Below, piece by piece: positions 1 through 7,928 of a stretch of 64,000 nt of DNA. Source of the DNA: Solirubrobacter sp963792915 (GTDB lineage: Bacteria > Actinomycetota > Thermoleophilia > Solirubrobacterales > Solirubrobacteraceae); the NCBI GenBank assembly GCA_963792915.1, contig CAWBYD010000007.1:496001-560000 (forward strand), in the 5' to 3' direction. The position numbers and the translations under genes are program-made. Numbering within the stretch: the stretch's first letter is position 1; every line of letters starts with the position of its first letter. Under the pieces are notes generated by a model, which was not told the DNA's origin, did not search any database, and saw only the letters and a list, made by a program, of their open reading frames with translations.

Positions 1-247
1 TCGATCGGCGGCACTCGCCGGTCTTGGAAGGCACGCGGGCGAGAACCGTGAAGCGTGCGAGGCCGATCAGCTCGAGGATGCAGTGGGCGAGCAGTTCGTC
101 GCAGGCGGCGACGCGCTCTTCCTCCGGCGTCATCCAGCGTGTGCGCCCGGAGGCGATGGCGACGTCGTAGACGTTCTCCCAGTCGATGTGTGGCCGGGTT
201 GCCGCCTTGAGGGTGTACAGCGTGTTGGGTGGGGTCTCGTCGCTCAT
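1..247 (-). CDS. Partial protein of unknown function, running off the left edge
   Basis: An open frame begins with ATG at 245-247 and stays open to base 1, giving at least 82 residues (N-terminus MSDETPPNTLYTLKAATRPH). It contains a charged middle segment (TPEEERVAACDELLAHC) and no signal peptide or membrane segment. I do not recognise a family. It reads away from the transglycosylase pseudogene that follows. It is short and partial, but its composition looks like real protein. Confidence 0.5.
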   Translation of the reverse strand, partial: MSDETPPNTLYTLKAATRPHIDWENVYDVAIASGRTRWMTPEEERVAACDELLAHCILELIGLARFTVLARVPSKTGECRRS

Positions 248-260
248 GCGCCATATAGGT

Positions 261-1215
261 CTAGGGTCGATGAAACTCGCCCCCTTTGCGGGCCGCGAGT
301 CGCAGCACCCATGTGCACGGGGCCACGAGCGCGCTGCTGCCGAAGCACGGGGAGGCCCACGAGACGTGGAGATGCGCGGCGCACGGGGCCCGGCAGGTTC
401 TGGGTGAGCCGTGGCCGGGGTAGCCCTCGTAGCCGACGAACTGGATCGCGGGGACGAGTGGGCAGGTCGGCCGGCTGCCTGATGCTCCGCAGTCGGGTGT
501 CCAGCCGAGTGCTTGCGCGAGCGCGCCGGCGGAGGTATCCCAGGCGGCTTGGTCAACGGATTCGGACGGCACGAGGTCGAGGGCGGTGCCGTCGCCGTGG
601 GCGTTGTGACCCGCCTCGCGGCCGGCGGTCACGCGCAGGTGGTAGGTGCGCAGCAGCCACAGCGCGTTCTCGATCAGGCGCGCGTCGATCGGCTGGGCGC
701 GCCGCCCACCGGCCATCGCCCACACGGGCAGCATCGTGTACGTCCGCGGCATGTCCCGCCGTTCGGCCCGTCCGGGGTCCGCTGGTGCAGTGACTTCAGG
801 GCCGCCGGCGCAGCTCGCTGGCGCGGCGAGGGCGGTCTTGGGCTGGACGCTGTACACGCGAGCGCGCGCGAGCACGTCGGCAACATAGGTGCGCGAGTGG
901 TTGTAGGCGTAGACGGCGAGGGCAACCTCGCCCCCGGACCGATCGAGCAGTGCGCGCAGATACCGTCCAGCGGAGGCGATCGCATCCGTTGCCTCGTAGG
1001 GGTCCACGTCGCCGTCGCGGTCGCCGTCGACGCGGTAGCTTCTGCCAGGTCGAGGGCGGGCCGTTGCGCAGGTTGAACTGCATCGGCCCGGCGCAGCAGC
1101 CGAACGCGTTGATGCCGGACCGCACTCCTGGGGCGCGCGAGCGCCCGTGGTCGGATTCGATCGCGCCGATCGCGGCCAGCACGCTCCAGGGGACGCGTAG
1201 GCGCTGCCGGGAGCG
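261..1215 (-). pseudogene. Lytic transglycosylase / M15-like peptidase, frameshifted and 5'-truncated
   Basis: Two minus-strand frames together read as one cell-wall hydrolase. The upstream frame has VPWSVLAAIGAIESDHG and FGCCAGPMQF, typical of a soluble-lytic-transglycosylase catalytic core with a Glu in IESDHG. Near base 1045 the sense shifts to another frame, which continues with VDGDRDGDVDPYEATDAI and VYAYNHSRTYVADVLARA. The tail contains GHNAHGDGTALDLVP and AHLHVSW, the metal-ligand pattern of M15-type peptidases. The N-terminal signal region is missing, because the frame runs into the end of the PdxH-like gene. Such two-domain hydrolases are known from actinobacterial genomes. Here the frameshift and truncation argue for a dead gene. 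A sequencing error could explain the shift but not the missing start. Confidence 0.7.
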
Positions 1216-1216
1216 G

Positions 1217-1810
1217 CTATGGCGAGACGTGCTCCGAACTCCACGCACCATCGATACGCACGTAGCGCAAACGCCGGGGGAGCGCTCGGCCGCTCTGCTC
1301 CCAGAACTCCGCCTGCTCCGGCAGCAGGCGATATCCGCCCCAGTGCAGCGGCCGCGGAATCTCCTGTCCGGAGAAGCGCTCCTGGGTTTCGGCGAGCCGA
1401 ACCTCCAGCGCCCGCGGGTCCTCGAGCGGGGAACGCTGATCGCTGGCCCAGGCCATCAGCGCCAGCGGCGGCGCAAGGGTGGCGAAGTGTGCGTCTGAGT
1501 CGACGTCGTCGAGGCGGCTGACCGGTCCGGACACGCGGATCTGCCGGCCGACCTCGAGCCAGCCGAAACACAGCTCGGCGGCGGGATTGACCGCGAGGTC
1601 GATGCCCTTGCGGCTGCCGTGGTTGGTGAAGAACACGAAGCCGTGATCGACCCGGGCGAGGTCGACGTAGCGCGCGGACGGCCGCCCGCGCTGGTCGGCG
1701 GTGGCGAGCACCGCGGCGGCGGCGTCCGTGGGCTCGCGGGCGGTCCACTCGTCGTGCCAGCTCCGGAAGAGCTCAAGCGGATCGGCCGTGAGATCTGCGG
1801 TGGCGCTCAT
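1217..1810 (-). CDS. Pyridoxamine-5'-phosphate-oxidase-like FMN protein (PdxH/PhzG-like)
   Basis: This 197-residue protein has the FMN split-barrel fold of the PdxH/PhzG group: RGRPSARYVDLARVDHGFVF, FTNHGSRKGIDL, the dimer segment and WGGYRLLPEQAEFW near the end. The C-terminal substrate region differs from canonical PdxH: an ALPRR segment stands where RLHDR is usual. A role in the pathway, such as oxidising a ring as PhzG oxidises phenazine intermediates, is therefore as likely as vitamin B6 synthesis. The ATG at 1810 is chosen over a start at 1948 because GGAGGA lies just before it and the longer start overlaps the methyltransferase. It is the last gene of the leftward NRPS operon, 10 bases after the methyltransferase stop. 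Confidence 0.85.
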   Translation of the reverse strand: MSATADLTADPLELFRSWHDEWTAREPTDAAAAVLATADQRGRPSARYVDLARVDHGFVFFTNHGSRKGIDLAVNPAAELCFGWLEVGRQIRVSGPVSRLDDVDSDAHFATLAPPLALMAWASDQRSPLEDPRALEVRLAETQERFSGQEIPRPLHWGGYRLLPEQAEFWEQSGRALPRRLRYVRIDGAWSSEHVSP

Positions 1811-1820
1811 CGCTTCCTCC

Positions 1821-2516
1821 TCAGCCTCGGCGGGCTTCCAGCAGCTGGTATTCGATCGAGCCGCCCGACGCGCGGCTCGGGGCGGCGCGCACCCGTCGCA
1901 GCTCCCAGCCATGGGTCGTGGCGGCCGCGGCGAGCCGGTCGGTGTCACCGAGCGAGGAGAACCCGAGCAGCAGCCGTCCGCCCGGCTCGAGGTGGTCGCC
2001 GGCCTCGCCCAGGAAGCGCTCGTGCAGCGCGTAGCCGGGATCGAACACGGCGGCCTCGAGGTCGTCCGCGGGCTGCGCGTCCGCGTCGCGGTTCACGAAG
2101 CTCGAGTTCCAGAAGACGAGATCGAAGCGCCGATCCCGGAGGCCGGCGAAGAGATCGGACTCGACGGCTTCGACGGTCGCGCCCACGTCGTGGCGCTCGG
2201 CGTTGCGGCGCACGTTCTCCACGGCGGCGCGGCTGACGTCCGCGGCGAGCACGGACGTACAGCCGCGCAGCGCGGCGAGCACCGCGAGGTAGCCGGTGCC
2301 GCAGCCGATCTCGCAGAACGAGCCGCCGAGCGGATACGGAAGCCACTCGGCATACAGCGCCGCGGACTCGGTGAGCTGAGGCGCGTAGACCCCGGGCAGC
2401 AGGTCCCAGTCGAGGCCGAGCAGCCGGAACACCTGCGGCTGCTGGATCTCGCGGTGGCGCTCGAGCAGTTGGGCGGCGGCCTCGTGGGCGAGCGAGGCGT
2501 CGTGCACGGCGGTCAT
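1821..2516 (-). CDS. Class I SAM-dependent methyltransferase (PrmC-like fold)
   Basis: This 231-residue protein carries the SAM-binding glycine loop EIGCGTGYLAVLAAL near residues 70-85, an acidic residue after the second strand (VLAADVSRAAVENVRRNAE) and DLVFWNSSF in place of the NPPY motif of PrmC-type glutamine or N-methyltransferases. The altered NPPY makes release-factor methylation unlikely. It could methylate a pathway intermediate. The ATG at 2514-2516 overlaps the stop of the upstream permease as ATGA, so it belongs to the NRPS operon. Acting on the aryl cap (N- or O-methylation) is a guess from context, since the ring C-methyl can be supplied by the domain embedded in the terminal NRPS. 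Confidence 0.8.
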   Translation of the reverse strand: MTAVHDASLAHEAAAQLLERHREIQQPQVFRLLGLDWDLLPGVYAPQLTESAALYAEWLPYPLGGSFCEIGCGTGYLAVLAALRGCTSVLAADVSRAAVENVRRNAERHDVGATVEAVESDLFAGLRDRRFDLVFWNSSFVNRDADAQPADDLEAAVFDPGYALHERFLGEAGDHLEPGGRLLLGFSSLGDTDRLAAAATTHGWELRRVRAAPSRASGGSIEYQLLEARRG

Positions 2517-3271
2517 GTCTGCCTCCGGTCCAGCCGCAGGGCGAGGGGGATCAGCACGGCGAGCAGCACGCCGAGCCAGGCGATGGTCTTCCACAGCCCG
2601 GCGCCGGGGTCGCCGTCGGAGGCCAGGCGCATCAGCGTGTCGTTGGCCAGCGAGAGCGGGTTCCACTCGACGATGCCTTGCAGGAAGCCCGGGAACGCGT
2701 CCAGCGGCACGAGCGCCGAGGAGAACAGCAGCAGCAGCGTCACCGGCGTGCTGAGCGCGCCGCTGACCGTCTGCTCGTCGCGCGCCGTGAGCGCGACGAC
2801 CATGCCCAGCCACAGGAACACCGAGCCGAAGGCGACGGCGAGCACGAAGAAGCCGACCGTGGCGAGGACGCCGCCGGAGAAGCGGAAGCCGACGATGTAG
2901 GCGCCCACCACGGTGACCAGCGCGACGACGAGCAGCCGCCCGAGATCGCCGGCGACACGGCCGGCGAGCACCGCGCCGTGGCTGACCGGCAGCTGGCGCA
3001 GACGGTCGCGGAAGCCGTTCTGGAGGTCCTGGAGGAAGCCGACGCCCGTGCCGACCGCCGCATAGCCGGCGCTGAAGAGCACGATCCCGGGCGCGAGCCG
3101 GTCGACGTAGCGGCCGGCGCCGACGCCATCGACGACCTCGCCGAAGACGACGAGCATGACGAGCAGCAGGACGATCGGAAACGCGAGTGTGCCGGCCAGC
3201 AGCTCGGGCGAGCGGAAGAAACGCGCGAGGTTGCGTTCAGCGAGCACCGCGGTGGTCGTGAGCCGGCTCAT
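2513..3271 (-). CDS. ABC-2 type exporter permease (DrrB-like), second subunit
   Basis: This 252-residue membrane protein has about six hydrophobic helices, for example LLAGTLAFPIVLLLVMLVVF and residues 110-150. It shows the DrrB/ABC-2 signature region around FLQDLQNGFRDRLRQLPVSHGAVLAGR and the FPGFLQGIVEWNPLSLANDTLM segment. It should form a heterodimer with the permease encoded just upstream, using the ATPase at 4056-5036. The ATG at 3269-3271 overlaps the upstream stop, and its own stop overlaps the methyltransferase start, so it is translationally coupled on both sides. It likely exports the NRPS product. Confidence 0.9.
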   Translation of the reverse strand: MSRLTTTAVLAERNLARFFRSPELLAGTLAFPIVLLLVMLVVFGEVVDGVGAGRYVDRLAPGIVLFSAGYAAVGTGVGFLQDLQNGFRDRLRQLPVSHGAVLAGRVAGDLGRLLVVALVTVVGAYIVGFRFSGGVLATVGFFVLAVAFGSVFLWLGMVVALTARDEQTVSGALSTPVTLLLLFSSALVPLDAFPGFLQGIVEWNPLSLANDTLMRLASDGDPGAGLWKTIAWLGVLLAVLIPLALRLDRRQT

Positions 3272-4059
3272 GGCAGCACCTTCTTTGCCGCGCGGGCGGC
3301 GGCGAGCGCGAAGACGACCAGCAGGCCGCCCATCCACGCCAGCGCCGGCCACAGATCCGCCGCGGATACGGACCCTTGCGCGAGCGCGCGCAGGGCATCG
3401 AGCACCGCGGTCACGGGCGAGACGCTCACGATCGGCTCCAGCCAGCTCGGGAAGGCCCGCGTCGGGACGAACGCGCTGGAGATCATGAGCAGCGGGATGT
3501 AGGCGGTGTGCAGCACCGAGGCGGTCGCCTCCGGGTCGGTCGACGCCATCCCGACCGCGCTCGTGCCGACGCTCAGCACGAGCCCGAAGGCCACGGCGAA
3601 CGCGATAAAGGCCAGCGCCCACAACACGCCGTGGAAGCGGAAGCCCGCGAGGTAGCCCCACGCGGCGATGATCACGACGGCGATCAGTGCTCGCAGGGCC
3701 TCGGCACCGAGTCGCCCGGCGAGCATCGCGCCGCGGTGGATCGGCAGGATCCGGCAGCGCGCCAGCATGCCGCTGCGGCGGTCGGCGGCGTAGGCGAAGG
3801 CCGCCGAGATCGCGACCGAGAACATCCACTGCACCACGATCGCCGGCGGCAGGAACTGCGCGTAGTCCACGCCCTGGCGCTCGAGCAGGCGCGAGAACAG
3901 CGCGAGGAAGCCGAACACGAAGATCGGCGGGAAGACGACCAGCGTGACGATCGCGCCGCCGTCGGCGCCGGCGCGGACGTTGCGCGCCATGAACGTCGTC
4001 ACCTGCTGGATGAGCCCGCCACCTGGGCGGCGGGCAAGGGCGCCCGCGGAGGCACTCAC
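3268..4059 (-). CDS. ABC-2 type exporter permease (DrrB-like), first subunit
   Basis: This 263-residue polytopic protein has about six membrane helices and ABC-2 features: QQVTTFMARNVRAG at the N-terminus, CRILPIHRGAMLAGRLGAE and SSAFVPTRAFPSWLEPIVS. It resembles daunorubicin-exporter DrrB permeases. It is related to but clearly diverged from the next permease, so the pair probably makes a heterodimer. Start and stop overlap the neighbouring ATPase and permease by four bases each. The role is efflux of the cluster's product across the cytoplasmic membrane, inferred from its place inside the operon. Confidence 0.9.
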   Translation of the reverse strand: MSASAGALARRPGGGLIQQVTTFMARNVRAGADGGAIVTLVVFPPIFVFGFLALFSRLLERQGVDYAQFLPPAIVVQWMFSVAISAAFAYAADRRSGMLARCRILPIHRGAMLAGRLGAEALRALIAVVIIAAWGYLAGFRFHGVLWALAFIAFAVAFGLVLSVGTSAVGMASTDPEATASVLHTAYIPLLMISSAFVPTRAFPSWLEPIVSVSPVTAVLDALRALAQGSVSAADLWPALAWMGGLLVVFALAAARAAKKVLP

Positions 4060-5036
4060 GCGTGCACCTCCTCCCGGTCGCGCCGCTCCTCGGCGGCCTC
4101 GGCCTCGTGGCCGGTGACGGCGAGGAACACCTCGTCGAGCGACGGTCGGCGCAGCCGCACGTCATCGGGCGTCACGTGCGCGCGCTCGAGCGTCATCACG
4201 ATGTCGGCGAGCGCCGGCGGCGCGTCGGCGGCGACCGTGAGTACCTCGCCGTCGGCGGTGGGCTCGCCAAGCGCCGCGCGCGCCCGCTCGCGCGCCGCGG
4301 AATCCTCGATGCGAACCTCGCAGACCGCGCCGCCCACCGTCTCCTTGAGCTCGCTCGCCGTGCCCTCGCGGATCACGCGGCCGTGGTCGATGACCACGAC
4401 GCGGTCGGCGAGCTCGTCCGCCTCCTCGAGGTACTGGGTCGTCAGCAGGATCGCGGTCCCGCGCTCGCGCTCGGCGGCGACCGTGGCCCAGACCGCGCGC
4501 CGGCTGCGGGGATCGAGGCCGGTGGTGGGCTCGTCGAGGATCAGCACGGGCCGCTCGATCACGAGGCTGACCGCGAGGTCAAGCCGCCGGCGCAGGCCGC
4601 CCGAGTAGTCCGTGACCGGCTTGTCGGCCTCCGCTTCGAGGTCGAAGCGGCCGAGCAGCTCGTCGGCGCGGGCGCGCGCCTCGCGGCGCCCCAGGCCGAG
4701 CAGGCGGCCGAACAGCCGCAGGTTGCCGCGCCCCGTCAGCGCGGGGTCGACCGCGGCGAACTGGCCGGTGACCGCGATGCTCTCGCGGACCGCGTCCGGC
4801 TCGCGCACGACGTCATGGCCCGCGACCCAGGCGCGGCCGCCGTCGGGACGCAGCAGCGTCGTCAGGCAGTGGATCGTCGTCGTCTTGCCGGCGCCGTTCG
4901 GGCCGAGCAGCCCGACGATGGTGCCGGGACGCACGGTCAGGTGCACGTCCTCCACGGCGACGACGTCGCCGAAGCACTTGCGCAGGTGCTCGACTTCGAT
5001 GCTCGTGTCGTTCACGGGTCTCCTTCCGGTTTTCAT
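4056..5036 (-). CDS. ABC exporter ATPase (DrrA-like)
   Basis: This 326-residue protein has Walker A GPNGAGKTTTIH near residue 45, a Q-loop (VTGQFAAVD), signature YSGGLRRRLDLA near 144 and Walker B VLILDEPTTGLDP. The C-terminal extension of about 100 residues (DRVVVIDHGRV onward, ending LRRPSLDEVFLAVTG) is typical of DrrA-type drug exporters. It should power the two permeases that follow in the operon. The ATG at 5034-5036 overlaps the thioesterase stop. GTG eight codons in (VNDTS) is an alternative start. Its last codons (EEVHA) contain the GGAGGAGGT that serves as ribosome binding site for the next gene. Confidence 0.93.
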   Translation of the reverse strand: MKTGRRPVNDTSIEVEHLRKCFGDVVAVEDVHLTVRPGTIVGLLGPNGAGKTTTIHCLTTLLRPDGGRAWVAGHDVVREPDAVRESIAVTGQFAAVDPALTGRGNLRLFGRLLGLGRREARARADELLGRFDLEAEADKPVTDYSGGLRRRLDLAVSLVIERPVLILDEPTTGLDPRSRRAVWATVAAERERGTAILLTTQYLEEADELADRVVVIDHGRVIREGTASELKETVGGAVCEVRIEDSAARERARAALGEPTADGEVLTVAADAPPALADIVMTLERAHVTPDDVRLRRPSLDEVFLAVTGHEAEAAEERRDREEVHA

Positions 5037-5806
5037 GGCGTCGAGGGCCAGCGGTCACGCCCCACGGGTGCGACGGCCGCCGCGACGGTGTCGAGCAGCT
5101 CGGCCTCCTCCGGCACGAGGTAGAAGTGATCGCCGCGGAAGGTCTCCAGCCGGAACGCTCCGCGGGTGTGATCGCCCCACGCCATCGCCTCGGGACGGGT
5201 CACCTCCGCGTCGTCCTCGCCGATGCACGCGGTGATCGGGGCGTCGATGGTGACGTCCCCGGACGGCGCATAGGACTCGATGAGCCGGTAGTCCGCACGT
5301 AGCGAAGGCAGGACCAGCTCGCGCAGCGCCGGGTCGGCGAGCACGTCACCCGACAGCCGCCGCACGTCGGCCAGCAGGGCGTCGTCGCCGCCCTCGTGGA
5401 CCGAGCCACCGTCGCGCAATCCGGGCGCCGGCCGGCCGGAGACGAACAGGTGGGCGACCTCGCGCCCCGCCCGCTCAACCTCACGCGCCACCTCGTGCGC
5501 GACCGCGGCGCCCATGCTGTGGCCGAACAGCGCCAGCGGCGCGCCGTCCGCGGGCCGCAGCGCGTCGGCGACCGCCTCGACGATCTCCTCCATGTTCTGT
5601 GCGCACGGGTCGTCGATCCGATCCTGGCGCCCGGGATACTGGACGGCGGCGACCTCGATGTCGCCCGGCAGCCGGTTCGCCCACGTGCCGAACGCGCTCG
5701 CGGCGCCGCCGGCGTGCGGGAAGCACACCAGCCGCACGCGCGGGGTCGGTACGGGTCTGGGGACGCGCAGCCACGGGCTCGTGGCAAGCGTGGTCGGCGT
5801 CGTCAT
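5033..5806 (-). CDS. Type II thioesterase of the NRPS cluster
   Basis: This 257-residue alpha/beta-hydrolase belongs to the external thioesterase family (GrsT, YbtT, PchC). It shows VRLVCFPHAGGAASAF near the N-terminus, AAVQYPGRQDR, the nucleophile elbow GHSMGAAVAHE near residue 95, the YAPSGDVTIDAPITACIGEDD segment and a late FRGDHFYL carrying the catalytic His. Such enzymes strip wrongly loaded acyl groups from carrier proteins. The ATG at 5804-5806 overlaps the imide reductase stop and has GGAGGT upstream, so the longer frame to 6016 is rejected. Confidence 0.93.
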   Translation of the reverse strand: MTTPTTLATSPWLRVPRPVPTPRVRLVCFPHAGGAASAFGTWANRLPGDIEVAAVQYPGRQDRIDDPCAQNMEEIVEAVADALRPADGAPLALFGHSMGAAVAHEVAREVERAGREVAHLFVSGRPAPGLRDGGSVHEGGDDALLADVRRLSGDVLADPALRELVLPSLRADYRLIESYAPSGDVTIDAPITACIGEDDAEVTRPEAMAWGDHTRGAFRLETFRGDHFYLVPEEAELLDTVAAAVAPVGRDRWPSTP

Positions 5807-6888
5807 GCGGGTACCTCCAGGTTCGCTTCCAGGTCCTCCCGCGAAAGCGGTTGCGGCTCCTCCAGCGGCACCGTCTCCGGGTAGCCGAGGAGGGAGGTCG
5901 CGTCCTGCCAGGCGCGACAGAGCGCGAGGTGGTACTGGCCGCCGGCGAGCGGATCGGCGCCGCCGAGCGCCGCTTCGCGGAAGCCGTGCAGCGCGCGGCG
6001 AGCGCCGTCCGGCCACACGTCGCGCAGGATCTCGCGGTAGCTCGGCGCGTGCGCCGGGCCGATCGGGGCGGCGCTGGGGATGTCCAGGTGCGCAGCCTCC
6101 ACGTCGTGCAGCGCGGTCGCGCCGCGGCCCTCGCGCGGAAAGTGCGGGCGCGGACTCCAGTTGACGGGCCCGTGGGAGGAGAGCAAGGTGAGCGTCCCGC
6201 CCTCGCTACCGATCGTGACACGGTGCAGCAGGTGCGCCCCGTTGTCCGGGTCGGAGGGATCGAGCTCGTTCTGCACCTGCAGAGTCAACGGCACGCCCGC
6301 GATCTCGCCGGCCAGCTGCCGGAACGGCGCCCGCCCGTCGCCGCGCTCGCACGCGCGGAAGCTCCAGGGCCGCAGGCCGCCGAGCGCCTGGCCGAGGATG
6401 TCGAAGAGGTTGAAGGCGACCTGGATCGCGCAGGTCGCGTCGACGAACAGTGGCGCCTGGCGCTCGCGCAGCGCCCGCGCCGCCGCGAGAAAGCGCCGGA
6501 CGGGCTCGACGTGGACGTAGTGGGTGTTGAGGCGGTGGACGACGCCGTGGCGGCGCGCGGCGCGCAGGCAAGCGGCGAGCTCGTCGTGGTGGATCGGGCT
6601 CTCCTGCATGACGTGCACACCGCGTTCGAGGAAGGCCTGGGCAAGTTCGGTGCCCGGCCCGCCGTTGACGCCGGCCATGACCGCCACTGACGCGAACTCG
6701 ACGTCGTCGGGCACCTGTCCGGGGTCGGTGAACAGCGGCACGCCGTGCTCGCGCGCGCAGGTCCGCGAACGCTCGCTGCCGCGCGCGAGGATGCCGGCGA
6801 GCTCGAACGGCGCATGCTCGGCGCGCAGCGCCTCGAGCTGGACCCGGCCGAAACCGGTGCCGCAGACGACCAGTCTCGGCGCGCTCAC
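5803..6888 (-). CDS. Thiazolinyl imide reductase (Irp3/PchG/YbtU type)
   Basis: This 361-residue GFO/IDH-fold oxidoreductase starts with the nucleotide-binding GTGFGRVQ, followed by VAVMAGVNGGPGTELAQ, HVMQESPIHHDELAACL, LNTHYVHVEPVRRFLAAA and ATCAIQVAFNLFDILGQALGG. These are hallmarks of the enzymes that use NADPH to reduce one carrier-bound thiazoline to a thiazolidine in yersiniabactin and pyochelin synthesis. The GTG at 6886-6888 overlaps the upstream stop as GTGA, the pattern seen through this operon. Its presence is strong evidence that the NRPS makes thiazoline rings and that at least one is reduced. Confidence 0.93.
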   Translation of the reverse strand: MSAPRLVVCGTGFGRVQLEALRAEHAPFELAGILARGSERSRTCAREHGVPLFTDPGQVPDDVEFASVAVMAGVNGGPGTELAQAFLERGVHVMQESPIHHDELAACLRAARRHGVVHRLNTHYVHVEPVRRFLAAARALRERQAPLFVDATCAIQVAFNLFDILGQALGGLRPWSFRACERGDGRAPFRQLAGEIAGVPLTLQVQNELDPSDPDNGAHLLHRVTIGSEGGTLTLLSSHGPVNWSPRPHFPREGRGATALHDVEAAHLDIPSAAPIGPAHAPSYREILRDVWPDGARRALHGFREAALGGADPLAGGQYHLALCRAWQDATSLLGYPETVPLEEPQPLSREDLEANLEVPA

Positions 6889-7928
6889 AGTACGCCCTCC
6901 TCGACCGCATGCTCGGCGGGCGCCTCGACCAGCTCCAGCGACTCGACCGCCGCGGTGCTCCGCAACGCCTCGATCGTCGTCGACGGGTCGAGGGTCTCGC
7001 CCGCGCGGTGCACGCCCTCGGGGATCCGCTCCGCGAGCGCCGCGAGCGCGGCGAACGCGCCGCTGAGCCGGTAGCTGTCGACGGCCCGCAGCGCGGCCGT
7101 GGCGCTCGTCTCGTCCGTCTCCAGCGAGAAGACCAGCAACTGGTAGGGCGAGCGCCCGAAGAGGTCGAGCTCGGAGGCCTCGACCAGTCGCGGCGCGGCC
7201 TGCGACGGCTCGTCCTGCGGGCGCAGGCGGCGGATCGCCTCGAGCGTGCGGGCGCCGTCGAAGACGCCGTAGCACTCGAGGTCGCGCAACTCGAGCGCGT
7301 GTGCGAGGCGGATCGCCTCCGTGCTGAGGAACGGGTGGGCGTTCACGCGGCGCGGGAAGAACGTCAGCTCGACATGGGTCAGCGGCGTCAGTGCGCGCTC
7401 GACGACCGTCCGGGCGCGCCACGCGGCCAGCGGGAGGCCCGAGCCGTCGCGCAGGGTGGCGACGTAGTCGGCAGCGGCGGCCGGGGTGAAGCGGTCCGCG
7501 CCGCCGACGAAGCCCGTCAGGCGCAGCGGCGCGCCCGGCGTGCGCTCGCACAGCCAGCGGGGCAGCAGCGCGGAGAGGCCGGGCATCATCCCCGCCTCGA
7601 CCAGCGCGCGGCCGCGCGTGCCCTCGAGCATCCCGCCGGCCGCGTCGACGTACGCCGCGCCGCTCGCGGACGCCGCGTCGAGGACGCGAGCGCCGATCTT
7701 CTGCGACGGACCGGCGCAGTTGACGACCACCCTGCAGCCTGCGGCGAAAGCGGCGAGTGCGTCCGCGTCTTCGATGTCGACCAGCGCGGGCTCGGCGGGC
7801 AGCTTGGCGGCCAGCGCGCGCAGGCGCGCGCCGTCGCGCCCGCCGACGCGCAGCTCGGCTCCGCGGCGGGCGAGTTCGTGGGCGGCGGCCCGGCCGACCG
7901 CGCCCGTGGCGCCCAGCACGCCGATCAT
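6885..7928 (-). CDS. Saccharopine-dehydrogenase-like NAD(P)-binding protein
   Basis: This 347-residue protein begins with a Rossmann motif (MIGVLGATGAVGRAAAHELARRG) and continues with VVVNCAGPSQKIGARVLDAA and VDAAGGMLEG, as in saccharopine-dehydrogenase-like reductases. Related proteins sit in some actinobacterial thiazoline-siderophore clusters, as far as I recall; their reaction is not well defined. With the imide reductase next door, a second ring reduction or a stereochemical correction is plausible. It ends in EHAVEEGVL, nearly the tail of the large NRPS (EAIEEGVI). The shared tail could be a docking motif, but its DNA also forms the ribosome binding site of the next overlapping gene. 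Confidence 0.82.
   Translation of the reverse strand: MIGVLGATGAVGRAAAHELARRGAELRVGGRDGARLRALAAKLPAEPALVDIEDADALAAFAAGCRVVVNCAGPSQKIGARVLDAASASGAAYVDAAGGMLEGTRGRALVEAGMMPGLSALLPRWLCERTPGAPLRLTGFVGGADRFTPAAAADYVATLRDGSGLPLAAWRARTVVERALTPLTHVELTFFPRRVNAHPFLSTEAIRLAHALELRDLECYGVFDGARTLEAIRRLRPQDEPSQAAPRLVEASELDLFGRSPYQLLVFSLETDETSATAALRAVDSYRLSGAFAALAALAERIPEGVHRAGETLDPSTTIEALRSTAAVESLELVEAPAEHAVEEGVL

Noticed and set aside
1217..1810. Calling the PdxH-like gene a housekeeping pdxH
   Set aside because: The substrate-binding C-terminal residues differ and it sits in the NRPS operon, so only a family call is justified.
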